From: Leguminivora glycinivorella
Lineage: Eukaryota; Arthropoda; Insecta; Lepidoptera; Tortricidae
DNA: 64,000 nt
Direction of reading: 5' to 3'
Assembly (NCBI RefSeq): GCF_023078275.1
Contig: NC_062971.1
Span: 18,414,001-18,478,000 of the forward strand
Shown here: positions 22,536 to 33,333 of the stretch, piece after piece
Layout: each line of letters opens with the position of its first letter
Position numbering within the stretch: the stretch's first letter is position 1
Program-made: the position numbers and the translations under genes
Notes under the pieces: model-generated
Told to the model about the DNA's origin: nothing
Databases searched by the model: none
Seen by the model: the letters and a program-made list of their open reading frames with translations, nothing else

Positions 22536-23223
22536 CATACATAGCTGAGGATCCTCTCCCTTCCTGAATATACGTTTTCCATTTCTGTAACAGCGAACTG
22601 TTCATTAAAAGGCGGCCATTCTGCAAGTATCTATTCTGCAGCCTGCCTGGCACTCTTAGCTTTAGCTCAAGATACCTGTAGTCGTGTACCTTAGTGCAGG
22701 TACACGTTTTTGAGTAACTATTGTAAATGTGTTAGAACGGTCATACGTCAAGCTGTTACGATTTTCACATAAAGCCAGAAGCAAAAATAAGAACAGAAAA
22801 AATACGAAACATTTAATTTTCTCCATTTTTTAAGACATTTTTCATATGGCTATGCTTAAAGTACTCACTAAGCATCCAAACACTCATTCACTATCAAACA
22901 CACACACACACACTAAACATACAACCAAACACTCTACGTGTGCCGTAAATTCATCATAATAACCAACTCCTAGAGTGTGGTTTAAGCAGAAGTGCAATTC
23001 TAATTAATTAAGGGTCGGACCGACACAATTAAAACTTAGTTCAGAGTGGTGGAGTACCTCTGGATTCGGCCGCGAACATTATGCCAACTATTCGAAAGGG
23101 TCATTCTGTGGGACATGATCGAATGGAAATCAATTTGAGAAATGGCTAGGTTACCGAATTATTTAAGTGAAAACTAATTTACCACTATGTTTCATGAGCA
23201 AGTTGTAGAAAGTAATCAAATAG
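22536..23223. other. Unassigned spacer
   Basis: A CA-repeat lies near 22900-22913 and a GC-richer stretch at 23040-23110. No gene supported. Confidence 0.3.
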
Positions 23224-24075
23224 TTGGCAGACATCTCAGTAGTTACAGAAATATTTCACAAAAACTTTCTGTTAACGTTTGCACTGAGTGACCGTAATGC
23301 GAGGGAAGGTGCTTGTCTCTCCTCCACCACAATACGATCATTCAGTGTAGGCGTTGACAGTGAAAGGATTAACTGCTGCCGTAATGTTGAGTGTGCCTGT
23401 AACGCGAGGCACGATGCTTGTCTCTTCTCCACCACTACACGATCATTCAGTGTAGACGTTGACAGTGAAGTGGCTGACTGTCGTAATGCTGAGTGTGACC
23501 GTAACGTGAGGCACCATGGTTATCTCTTCTCCACCACTACACGATCATTCAGTGTAGACGTTGACAGTGAAGTGGCTGACTGCCGTGATGCTGAGTGTGA
23601 TCGTAACGTGAGGCACGGTGCTTGTCTCTCCTACACCACTATACGATCACTTAGTGTAGACGTTGACAGTGAAGTGGTTGACTGCCGTGATGCTGAGTGT
23701 GGCCGTAATGTGAGGCACGGTGCTTGTCTCTCCTCCACCACTATATGATCACTTAGTGTAGACGTTGACAGTGAAGTGGCTGACTGCCGTGATGCTGAGT
23801 ATGACCGTAACGTGAGGCACGGTGCTTGTCTCTCCTACACCACTTTACGATCACTTAGTGTATACGTTGACAGTGAAGTGGCTGACTGCCGTGATGCTGA
23901 GTGTGACGTGCGCGCCGATGCACGAGCCCGTGACTCGTCGCACGATGCCTGGTTGTTCTCCCACCACGGCCACGCACGACATCGACGGTACCGACAGGCT
24001 TATCTGAAAAAATGCACGAATCTTTTGTGTCGTATTTTGACTGAGGATCCGTCGTTATTGATTAGTCTTTTGTGA
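23224..24075 (+). pseudogene. Open frame over a 102-bp tandem array, one nonsense codon
   Basis: Reading from 23224, the frame is open for 174 codons, stops at TGA 23746-23748, and continues in the same frame to a stop at 24073-24075. The stop falls where the other units have CGA (Arg), so a single C-to-T change at a CpG explains it. Each 34-residue unit has the pattern VDVDSEVADCRDAECDRNV and then RHGACLS.TTIRS, with three cysteines. No signal peptide or known domain recognised. Differences among units are largely amino-acid changing, so there is no clear sign of protein selection. It may be a non-coding minisatellite with a unit divisible by three. Confidence 0.45.
23320..23925 (+). repeat. 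Tandem array, 102-bp unit, about six copies
   Basis: The word gttgacagtgaa begins at about 23354, 23459, 23561, 23663, 23765 and 23867. Spacing is 105 once, then 102 four times. Central units are most alike; the first is most diverged, and the last degenerates after 23905. Local GC content is higher than in the flanks. Confidence 0.9.
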
Positions 24076-24212
24076 AGACAGTCTAATCGTTATACATATT
24101 AAGGCTTTTATCATAAAAGGTCTTTAAGTTAGTCTGGTAATAACTATCCATAATTGATAACATCTATTTGTAAATACCATGGTTTGCAATAAAGATCTTA
24201 CTTACTTACTAA
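24076..24212 (+). mobile_element. Retroposon-like 3' end: AATAAA plus (TTAC)n
   Basis: aataaa at 24188-24193 is followed by gatcttacttacttactaac, the same TTAC-type tail as at 15660-15684. It follows the tandem array directly. The array and this end may together be one retroposon. Confidence 0.5.
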
Positions 24213-24262
24213 CTTTTACAAATAATTCCATATTACCAATGATCATTTAAGTTCATATTTAC

Positions 24263-24396
24263 CTGCATCTCTACTGGTTGGTCTTCGGTAACTTCTGTTT
24301 CTAGATCATTGACCTCACTGTATACAAGTTTGGATTCGTCAACATCAGCGCAGTTTCCGCACTTCCATACACCGCCGATTAGGGCTACGTCCTGTT
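24263..24396 (-). CDS. Candidate host gene, exon 2 (secreted acidic protein)
   Basis: On the minus strand a pyrimidine-rich acceptor (tttattgtttacag) precedes the exon and a donor (cag/gtaaat) follows it. Exon 1 ends with one base of a codon. Only the frame that this predicts is open through all 134 bases; the other two stop. The added 45 codons begin EQDVALIGGVWKCGNCADVD (first Glu split across the junction) and stay acidic (DLETEVTEDQPVE). There is one CxxC pair. The exon ends on a full codon, so the next exon should start in phase 0. No family recognised. Spliced to exon 1 the known part is 96 residues, without dibasic processing sites. Confidence 0.5.
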
Positions 24397-24529
24397 CTGT
24401 AAACAATAAATTAATATTATGATATTCTCAGTATTTATTTTCTTTCTTAGGCTAGGTATTTTTATAATATGATTATAAAAATAAAATAGAAAACCACATA
24501 CAAAACAATACAAAATATATAAACACATT

Positions 24530-24857
24530 ATAAAAAACCTAACCTAGGGTGCCGCCAGCAGCGGGGCAGGGCCCAAGCTGCCGGTGGTTAGGGCTGCAGA
24601 GAGAGGAACCGTCGAACTATCCGCGCTGTGTCCAAGATCACCGCCATCTGCATCTGGCCCTTGATCCAGCCACCTAGCGAGAGTCTCTTAAGATGTTGGT
24701 CGAGACTCTTCGCTATGAGACCGTTCGCTGAAACGACTATCGGAACAATGATCGTTGATTCAACATCCCACATGGCGGTTATCTCGTGAGCCAAGTCTAG
24801 GTACTTACTGGACTTGTCCTTCTCGGCTTTCACGAGATTCTCATTATGATATTTATT
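24530..24857 (-). pseudogene. LINE C-terminal fragment inside the candidate intron
   Basis: The minus strand reads YHNENLVKAEKDKSSKYLDL, then AHEITAMW, VPIVVSANGLI, SLDQHLKRL and QMAVILDTARIVRRFL, ending at TAG 24590-24588. The K..KY.DL..E...MW...IVPIV.....G.I...L...L.........Q..V.L.T..I.R..L layout is one I know from the ends of insect non-LTR polyproteins. The 3' UTR that follows on the minus strand is partly GC-rich. 5'-truncated; same strand as the host candidate. Confidence 0.75.
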
Positions 24858-24943
24858 GTTATAAGTCTGTAAGTAGGAATATATAATGTAGATTCAATTA
24901 TTACTATTACAATTTTAAAACGAGAAGTAAATATACGAGTATA

Positions 24944-25192
24944 CACTGAGAGAAATTTGCATTGTGAATTTAACAAGTTCAACTTGTTGCGGTTTATCCG
25001 TTTGAATCAGCCAAACGTATGTTTAAAACAATATGTGTCAGGTTGTTTTTATAAAATCGACTTGTTGATTCAAATATATTGCCGATTCAAATGACAAGTA
25101 GCTTGTTGTTTGAACCAAAGAGCACGTAGGCGCTATTTTAACCAAAAAACTTGTTGAACGAACATGAAAACTGGTTGTATTTTCTCTCAGTG
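24944..25192. mobile_element. TA-flanked MITE in the candidate intron
   Basis: Ends cactgagagaaa and tttctctcagtg are perfect inverted 12-mers flanked by TA (24942-24943, 25193-25194). The 249-bp, AT-rich element has no coding frame; Tc1/mariner-type MITE. Confidence 0.88.
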
Positions 25193-25371
25193 TAAACACC
25201 TAATTGTTTTCGATAAACGTTATAATATGATATTATAGGGTAATGATTAATTAATTACTTAATTGTTGCATCGTCATTGAATATACATTATACATGTTTC
25301 AAATAAAGGTAAATCAATAAATTCTTTCACATTAATAAATATAAAATTTACATTTAGTAAACGAACTATAC

Positions 25372-25525
25372 CTGGAACGTCTTCTTCTGATTCTTCAATT
25401 TCAAAACTATCTCCGTTTAACAACATGTTAATAACTGAGTCTAGATATTCTACATCATTATTTGCCGATAAAATATTTGCAAAAACTACTAATAACGATA
25501 AAACGGTAAATATTTTGGAACACAT
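25372..25525 (-). CDS. Candidate host gene, exon 1 (signal peptide exon)
   Basis: The ATG at 25525-25523 has A at -3 and opens 51 codons plus one base before the donor ccag/gtatag. Residues 1-21 look like a signal peptide: Lys4, then the hydrophobic core IFTVLSLLVVFANIL and small residues near SAN, so cleavage is likely around residue 20-22. The mature start is acidic (NNDVEYLD; EIEESEED at 42-49). The protein would be secreted; its function is unknown. Without splicing the frame would run to 25274 as an 83-residue product, which loses its acidic character. The 975-bp intron holds a LINE fragment and a MITE. Confidence 0.5.
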
Positions 25526-25623
25526 ATTTTTTAATTTTTGTTTTCGATTTATCTTTCACTCATTGTATTATTTAATAGTGTAGTAGTTAAATAATACACG
25601 AGCTTAATGTTAAGACAACTTGA

Positions 25624-25660
25624 GACTGATGTATTTAGACGTGTATGTAACTTTATCAGT
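25624..25660 (-). promoter_or_regulatory. Possible core promoter of the candidate gene
   Basis: The minus strand has an arthropod initiator match, TCAGTC (plus 25629-25624), about 100 nt upstream of the ATG, and a weak TATA-like gataaag about 30 nt before it. Inferred from position and consensus only. Confidence 0.3.
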
Positions 25661-26392
25661 TTCATTGACCTTTTGATAAACATTGAACGGTGTTATATAA
25701 CACTACTAAACAATTACCAATAAATTGACATGAATATTATTTTGTTTTTATTATTTAAGATAATTAGCAGATAGTAAAGAGCCAAGATACCGCGTTCCTC
25801 TTTTATTAATTTTATATTATAGAATCTATAGCATCGTCGTAACTCTTGTAAGTCTCTGCATAATTATTGTACTTACAAGTAAAAATACATTATCAAGCTT
25901 TGAACTTTTATAGAAATACATGAATAAAATGATTCAAAATCGGAGAAATTGGCCTGGAACTCACGAACTATTATAATTTAAATCACGATAGTTACGTCGG
26001 TGGTGCCATTTGTACTTTTCATTCCAATTTTCTCAAAATCTACTAAAATAGCGTACCTACCTTTTTGTCAGAGGCTAAGATTTTAGGTCATAGTGCCGAG
26101 TGCCGACCAAGTTATGTAGTTAGTAAAAAAGCTGAAAAATGTATATTTCTGAAGCTGAAATATAGGTACGCCATTCACCTGAGTTTCTAATCAAAATGGA
26201 AACCGCAAAGTGTACATGCTAATTGCGTTGTTCTAGCCTGTGTGCTCATGTGCCGCCATGCGTACTTACGTCAACTTGCATAACAAAGTAACTTCCTCAG
26301 CGCCATGTATTGCAAAAGGTACGTAATTCATTTATGTTATAGTAAAAGCATATGCAATTAAAATATTAAATTAATAAACAAATATCTAGTGT
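25661..26392. other. Unassigned AT-rich spacer
   Basis: Upstream side of the minus-strand candidate gene. No further exon or repeat terminus recognised. Confidence 0.35.
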
Positions 26393-26525
26393 ATTGATTT
26401 AAACTAACACGATCTTCACTCATATTATCCCCGTCTACCCGTGACCACGGACGTAATGTCATGTCCGAAACGTCGGGTTAAATATAAACGTAAGTTTTAC
26501 GCGATTAAGTCCCGTTTTAATTTAA
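26393..26525 (+). repeat. Dispersed repeat fragment
   Basis: attgatttaaactaacacga...gtccgaaacgtcgggtta...ttttacgcgattaagtcccg. It shares its two outer blocks with 6370-6455 and with the palindrome at 13102-13300. Confidence 0.6.
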
Positions 26526-26758
26526 TAATATAAATATCTAGTGGTTTGTTACACATAACAAACGTGAATAGGGAAAAATCTGAAATGAGTCTAGTGGGGT
26601 GATGCACTGATCATGAAAAACTAAACATTTTATTCCTTTTCTACAAAATCCAACATTCTCTATAATTTTTCAGCAGTCTCCCCAATGGAAGTAGTTAGGC
26701 CCTTTTTTTCTTAAAAATAGTAGCATACCTCCACTGTAAAGCATCTGTACATTGTAAC

Positions 26759-26788
26759 ACTTATCCATTATAGGTATAATGGATAAGT
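26759..26788. repeat. Perfect 13-bp inverted repeat, 4-nt loop
   Basis: acttatccattat, aggt, then the exact complement. Lies just left of the MITE at 26827. Confidence 0.75.
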
Positions 26789-26826
26789 ACACTGAAGGAC
26801 TGACTGGAGAGGACTGTACAGGTGTA

Positions 26827-26958
26827 CAGTCAAGTGCAAAAATACGTATCGATTTTATCCGCTCAAAAATATGTACCGAGACCGTATTCCGCCGACATAA
26901 AGTGCTATGGGACATATTTTTGATAAGTTGTACGCACCCATATTTTTACACTTGACTG
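26827..26958. mobile_element. TA-flanked MITE (cagtcaagtg ends)
   Basis: cagtcaagtgcaaaaata on the left and tatttttacacttgactg on the right are inverted copies with one mismatch. TA duplications lie at 26825-26826 and 26959-26960. 132 bp, non-coding. Confidence 0.85.
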
Positions 26959-27531
26959 TACAATGGCCAAACAAAACATTCGGGTAATAATTATATACAA
27001 TAAACGTCGCAAACATATTTCTCACTGAGAGCATAATATATATATCTGTGATCTCTCACAATTTTATTTGTAGAATCTTGCCTGTCATAAGTCATTATTT
27101 ACGAAAAACCATAAAAAATGAATTTACGTAAATAAATACACGTACGTTTCTAAGGATTTTGCAGAATCTTTGATATCAAATTTAGCCCAATGACTCAATT
27201 ATAGGTCGTGAAAGCCGATGAGCCCTTTTATCTAAATTGTACCCTTTCTCTTGGAACCGATCCAAGTATTCAGATAACATAAATGTATTTATAAGATTCG
27301 ATCAATTCTTGATTTTTCTACTATGAAATGTCCCCATTAAGAGTGGTGCAGCTTATTTTAACTGTCCAGCTTCAAAAAAGTGGTGGCCCTTTATTTGTGT
27401 TCCCCAATATCTCGAAAACATCTGACGCAATTGTTTTAATATTAAAAGATAAAAGATATTTTATTGAATCAATAAAGGTGCTTATTCTACTTACAATTTT
27501 AACATTTTACTATGGTACAAAACCAAAAGAT

Positions 27532-27648
27532 ATGATCCCCGTACTAGTGTGAACTGTATTACGGTCATCTCCGACGCCAAACGAAAGCGATACGCCGCTG
27601 GCTCTGTCGCGCCAATGATCCCCGTACTAGTGTGAACTGTATTACGGT
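27532..27648 (+). repeat. 34-bp direct duplication enclosing a 49-bp foreign fragment
   Basis: atgatccccgtactagtgtg and the next 14 nt occur at 27532-27565 and again at 27615-27648. Between them, 27566-27614 is a 49-bp piece. From 27568 it is identical to part of the hairpin MITE copy at 36547-36595, without any MITE terminus. Confidence 0.9.
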
Positions 27649-27954
27649 GGGTCAGGATTCACCGTCCTGTTGCGTACTTATGTATTTATATAATAATTAT
27701 AATATAAAGCATGTATCAATCACTTTATTGTAGGATTATCTAAACTAACCCTTAATGACATAACACTTAAATCCAAGCTAGCGTGCAGTGCGTGCAATAT
27801 TGCTTTGCAGTTTGGCCTATTGATACCATGAAACTATACAAATGTTCTTAGTAGTCGATGACCGCTCACCATGGAAATCAAAATCACCTATTATGCAGCT
27901 TATTCTGATTGTAATAGTATTAAATAATGTTAATGATACAGATTTAAGGCCAAC

Positions 27955-28262
27955 CTTAGTACGAGCAAAGAGGATCGAGTATTATAGAGAGTTACTGTCA
28001 AAGTAAAATGTGTAATCACAGTGCATAGACTGCCATCTCTTGACACAGGCTTAAAACTTTTGAACCTCAGTTTTGACAATTTGGGCCATATTCTTAGCTT
28101 GATATGTGTTAAAATGTCAAATATTAATATTAGCGCCATCTAGCTGAGCATACCCCAAAGGTGTGATGCCATCTAGGCCACCGTACCTTTTTCTGTATGG
28201 TACTGAGGTACGTTTTTTTCTTAGACTTTATCTCTCTATACGGAGTTATATATGTCTTTGGT
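27955..28262 (-). repeat. 0.3-kb dispersed repeat, copy 1
   Basis: Inverted relative to 43247-43545: gatggcagtctatgcactgt, tcaaaacttttgaacc-type, cagctagatggcgctaatat and cttagactttatc words match in reverse complement. Short frames inside are chance. Confidence 0.85.
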
Positions 28263-28301
28263 ACGAGTATCACGCGCGCTACCGCGTGGAGCGATCGTAG
28301 A

Positions 28302-28790
28302 TTCCTCATTTTCTCAAGGATGAAACTTTGGTATAATGTAGAGTTCATATCGACGTTTAATTTTTGCATATTACCTAGTTCGGCCCGTTGGCCATTTTTT
28401 TGCTACTATAAGGTTAAAAAAAAAACACTAACATTCCTTAAATTCTCAAGGCTGATTTTTACATATGTAATAGAAAAGACTGTAATGGTTTGATAATCAA
28501 CATTTTCTGACCATTTCTGTCGGCCGTAACTTTTACCAGACGCTTGAAAGTCTCTCTAACTTATCCTAATTTCTCAAGCTACGGCCGGCGCAAATGGTTA
28601 GGAAATGATGATTATCAATTCCTAACACATATAAAAATCAGCCTTGAGAATTTAAGGAAAGTTAGTGTTTTTGAGAAAAAACTTTATAGCAAAAAAATGC
28701 CCGACGGGCCCAACTAGGTAATATGCAGACATTAAACGTCGATACGAACTCTACATTAACCCAAAGTTTCATCCTTGAGAAAATGAGGAA
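28302..28790. mobile_element. 0.5-kb palindromic (foldback) element
   Basis: The left half from ttcctcattttctcaaggat runs inward through gacgtttaat, gcatattacctagtt, cattttttt and ccttaaattctcaaggctga to cggccgtaa near 28530. The right half is the reverse complement of all these landmarks out to 28790. Arms are over 200 bp with scattered substitutions and small indels. Non-coding; foldback element or long-TIR MITE. Confidence 0.85.
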
Positions 28791-29308
28791 GGTCTGGCGG
28801 CTCTAGGCTCTTAGTCCATAATATATATTAACTTGGCAGCATTTTCGAGTAAAGCGGACGGGTCCGCGCGGTCAACATCATTTTCATGCAGATCGGTCGT
28901 ACCTAGATTTAATTAGACCATTTATAAGAGTATTGGGGATATGCATATACATAAGTTTTATAGGTTTAGTTTTACTAAAAAAATTTGTCTATGGTTTTCG
29001 ATCTCGCTATCATGACGAATAAAGCGTAAATTCTATTAGGCACCGAGTGAATCTTGACAAATGAATAATTCAAATGCGGGTCGGCTTATCTCTTTCAAAG
29101 TGCGAGCTGGTTGCTACACTCTAGAGTTTTATCGTGAGCGATATAGACTTAGTTGAAGAAAATTGTTTCGTTACGACATTCGAGATTTTAGCGAACTTGT
29201 CCTTGGTTACGCCTTAAAGAGATAATATGTTTTATAACTACTTTGGCATTTTGACAGGTTTATATAATTATGATGAATAACCTAACCAAAACATTTAAAT
29301 TTTGAAAA

Positions 29309-29507
29309 AAACCCCCGAACGCGACATAGTGGACCGATTTGCATAAAACATGGCTAAGAACACTCCCGACTAACTCGGGTTTCAGACAAAAAAACTAAAT
29401 CTAAATCGGTTCATCCGTTCGGGAGCTACGATGCCACAGACAGACACACACACAGACAGACAGATACGTCAAACTTATATCATCCCGTCGTTTTTGCGTC
29501 GGGGGTT
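29309..29507. mobile_element. MITE with aacccccg ends
   Basis: aacccccgaacgc at the left and gcgtcgggggtt at the right are near-inverted copies. The interior has ggaccgatttgcataaaaca, ctaaatcggttcatccgttc and acagacagacacacacacag, a familiar insect repeat. Confidence 0.7.
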
Positions 29508-29716
29508 AAAAAACAAAATCAGTCGAAAGTTCTAACTCTCGTAATTCTGAATTTCAACGTTGATAGATAGGCCCAAGCACATCGTTTTTACGCGTGTGAC
29601 CTCTTGACCCTCTTGTTCTACGATCCAATTCATTTTGTCCTTTCAAGAGGACATCGGGACACTCTCAAGTCATGATTACTTTTTTAGGAGCTCTAAACAA
29701 GTAGCTATATATAATA

Positions 29717-29886
29717 TACTAGCTTTTGCCCGCGGCTTTGCTCGCGTTAGAAAGAGACAAAAAGTAGCCTATGCCACTCTCCATCTCTTCAACTATCTCC
29801 ACCTAAAAAATCACATCGATTCGTCCCTCCGTTTTGCCGTGAAAGACAAACAAACAGACACACTTTCCCATTTATAATATTAGTAT
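29717..29886 (-). mobile_element. gcgggcaaaagctagt family, copy
   Basis: Starts tactagcttttgcccgcggc and ends cccatttataatattagtat; minus-strand copy of 13590-13810 and 46611-46861. Confidence 0.8.
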
Positions 29887-30403
29887 AGATATGGATATGG
29901 GTACGATTTCTTGCGAAGATTTTTCTAAATCCAGGGATCGCAGGTAATTCTCAATGCAATACTATTCTAAACCCCTATTAAGAAAAAAATGCAAATTTTA
30001 GGGACATTCCATTACCTTTTCGCACTGTGCTTCGCTATTATCGCCCTTAACGGAGAAGCCTAACGTCCAATTTAGCTGGTTTATGTGTTAGGTAATTTAA
30101 AATGGCTCGGGACCCTGAGTCAGGTGCAAGACGTAAAATTAGGGATACCTACGATTTAGGGTCCTGCTTCATTTTTCGGGTAAGCGCGCTTTAGGCGTAG
30201 ATTTTCAGACTAGATAACCAATATTGATAGTATCGTACTTAAAAGTCGATGGTTATCGTTCCCTGCGAGGGATTTTTCTGTGTATTTAGTTGGAATTGAA
30301 ATACTTAGTCTGCTATTTTTATACTTATGTTATTGCTGTTATTAACTTATAAAATTGGACCGAGTAGGTATGTAAGATTTATAATTTCATGGTATGTATT
30401 TAA

Positions 30404-31035
30404 ATGCTTTTTTCTACTCCCGTACTGTTATTCGTGAGTTACAAGGTCGTGCATAGAATTTTAAAACCCTACATAAAAGGTGTCAAGACAAGTCTATCTA
30501 GTCAAAGTCCTGAAAACATTTTGTAGCAGTAGCACGTTATAGCTGTTAAAGTTCTGTAATACATTGCTACCAACTTAACAAACCAATCACTTCATCGTAG
30601 AAAATTAAAATATTGTATGAAATTTTCTGCTCGTTCCTTTTCTGCTGCGTTCATTGACGACGCGTCGAATCGCATTCAAATGTATGAGAACTCGATTCGA
30701 CGCGGCTCGATTCGTCTTAGTGGCCAGGTTTCAGAGAACCATACCATAGACAGTTTTATTTTCATGTTTGCACTCAAACTGCATATTCAAAATGGTAGGT
30801 AGTCCACTACTTAGATAACTAAGATGACTGAAAGTAGGTAGGTATTTGTTGAATTTATAATTTTCTTTCAAAGCAAGTGCTTGGTCGTAGAAAAAGTATT
30901 GTATGCAACGGTGTTTAACTGAGTCAAAAAATGCTCGTGGCGTCTTTATTAACAATTTTCGTCTCAAATTGTTACCCACGCCACTCACCTTTTTTGACCT
31001 CTTTTAACCACCAGTTGCACAAAATACTATTGAAG
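30404..31035 (+). repeat. 0.6-kb dispersed repeat, copy 1
   Basis: Starts tttctactcccgtactgtta and ends ccaccagttgcacaaaatac. Matches 47618-48209 along its length with small indels, and a shorter diverged copy sits at 54612-54950 inside another element. Not coding. Confidence 0.9.
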
Positions 31036-31492
31036 CCGATTGTCATATTGAATCCTACTTGTGTTGTAATGAGTAAAAATTTACAAAAACACATTCTTTC
31101 ATCTCAATCATTTTTATGATAGTCTGTCATTTGAATATGTACCAATTCTCAGATCTTGTAAGGTTCTTTGCAGAAGAAGCCGTAGTTTATATTAAAGAAG
31201 TAGCGAACTAAGAATGTGACACGAACTTTTCAAAGCCTCTTTAGTTCTTCACTTGGAGCTTCATTCAAGGTATTTTTAGTTCAGCTATAGGATTTAAAAG
31301 TAAAAGTTCGCAATACTTTAAAGGGTTTTATAGTAGCTCGATCGCTAACGTATGATTTGTCTTGTCTGTGTTTACGGGTAATAGTACATTACATCAGAGG
31401 CCGGGAAAATGAGGATTTCCGGCCAAGTGGGTATATACCGGATAGGGATCCGAGGCCGGGAATCCGTTTTCACGCCGAGGCATGTATAGTGC
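31036..31492. other. Unassigned spacer
   Basis: A GC-rich patch at 31396-31480 contains three ggccggg/ggccaag-type words. No gene supported. Confidence 0.35.
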
Positions 31493-31694
31493 TTTTCTCA
31501 AACATACAATGAAATAAAGAAAAAATGCTCTAAAGGACAATATTTTATAAAAAAAAGTTACTTTGCAGGCCTAGGCCTAAAAAATAATATGAAATCCCTT
31601 TACAGTCCTCTCGAGTTGTTGCGCCCAAATAGCGATACTTCCCAGCCCATTTTAAGGAACGTAAAGACAATATTTCATTGCATGTTTGAGAAAA
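31493..31694. mobile_element. MITE with ttttctcaaacat ends
   Basis: ttttctcaaacatacaatga at the left matches the complement of tcattgcatgtttgagaaaa at the right. About 200 bp, non-coding. Confidence 0.75.
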
Positions 31695-32541
31695 TATATA
31701 TTTTATTCTACTTAAATACTACACCATAATGAGTATTAGTGATAATAATTAAATTAGCTTTTTTTACAATAACGCACTGCGTGCATTGTATCTAATGAAA
31801 TTCATAATTTAACATTAAATTAAGTCATGTATTTTTAGTTACTCGTGCGACATAAGTGCTGAGTACTAACCTCCGGGCTACGAGTTAGTGAGAGTAGTTC
31901 GCGTCAAAAGCATGAAAAAAAAAATGTAATGCTTGAAATTTTAGTACTCAAAATAAAAGGACTTGAATTAAAATAATCAGATAATATGACTACTTTTCAA
32001 GACTGTTTTATTATAATTGGATTGTAAGATTCTAACGTCACCTGTTTATTCGTTGTTCTTACAGTAAATTCGCAGCTTATTTTTAGTACACATAATTTTG
32101 TTGCATTTACGTTGCCTGGCCGTCGATATAAAGTCCATAAGCGATCATATTAAGGACGAAGAAAATGCAGTTTACGGTTATTTTTACTGCTCTTCAATAT
32201 GTTGCAGTCGCAGTGTACGGGAGTTTGGATCTTACTTTTAGCACATCTCGGACACTGGCGATCAAATATATGAAAGAGGCGCGTTCCTAGTACACATTCT
32301 AAGCTCGTGTAGGTGAACGCGTATCATGCTTGTATGAGTGAGATATGACAGGTCGACTGAACGTGTTTTTGACAGCCGGTCACTGTTAGGTAACCGAGAG
32401 GGGGTGGGCAGCACTTTCAGCGGGGAGCGGGAGTGGCCATACTGTACGATAGTACTCTTTATTATACTGTGCTTTTAGTGCTTTCGTTATCGGAGTTTTG
32501 TAATACAAAATGAAACAAAATTGTTATTGATCTCGTTTTAG
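31695..32541. other. Unassigned spacer
   Basis: Mixed composition with a GC-richer stretch at 32330-32440 (aaccgagagggggtgggcag). No gene supported. Confidence 0.35.
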
Positions 32542-32892
32542 TATAAATACTTATTATTTTATGTTATCAATACAAACTTTATATTTTTCTATTACGGCTT
32601 CATCGTTATTCTGTCATTAATCTCATATTCCAATTAACTTTTACAGAGGAAATTACTGACACAAACTAGTCTTATACAATGATATTTTTTTGTTTTTGAA
32701 TTGGCATTGCGCCATATTCTATTTTGAGCGCCAATTTAGTACTAGTAGTAGTAGTAAACACTTTATTTCACAGAACACATTACAAGTACTGAAAATAATT
32801 GTAATGGTTATATACAAAGGGGAGCTTATCCCTTTAAGGGATCTCTTCCAGTTAACCTTAGAATAACTGAGAGAGAAAAATAGGAGATGGTA
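32542..32892 (-). repeat. Duplicated segment, copy A (includes a LINE 3' end)
   Basis: The first 39 bp recur at 33946-33984 and the remaining ~310 bp recur, nearly identical, at 35031-35341. The right part (about 32738-32892), read on the minus strand, is the same LINE 3' UTR as 15582-15684, ending aaataaagtgtttactacta with a TAC tail. Confidence 0.9.
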
Positions 32893-33333
32893 GACAAACA
32901 CAACTAAAGTGCATCGGCATATATACAATGTACCACTCACCCGCGCTTCGTGTTGTAGGTCACCGCGTAATATGGTACGGCTTTTCCGCTCGCCGTTAAA
33001 CACAAATTTTCTTTGATTTTATCCGCAGTCCACCACCGCCGTGGACGTCAAATTTTCTTTCTTCCACTGACATTATTTTTTCCTCTTGTCATAAAATTTT
33101 CAAACTTAGTTCCAAATATAAGTAGCGTCTTTTGCGCATGCCCCATTCCCCATACGAAATAAATATATATGATAAAATGATGTGCGAGTGAGACATGACA
33201 TGTAAACAATTTAAAAACGTTCCGAAACTGGTATTAAAACTAAACATTCCCCCGCCCGAGAAAGGCTAAAGCCTTTATCAACAACAAACAAATAAAACAC
33301 TAAATTAAAACAATTTGGTAACGCTAACTCCGC
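32893..33333. other. Spacer next to the BEL fragment
   Basis: May include the 3' untranslated part of the BEL element (read leftward). No LTR boundary recognised. Confidence 0.3.
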
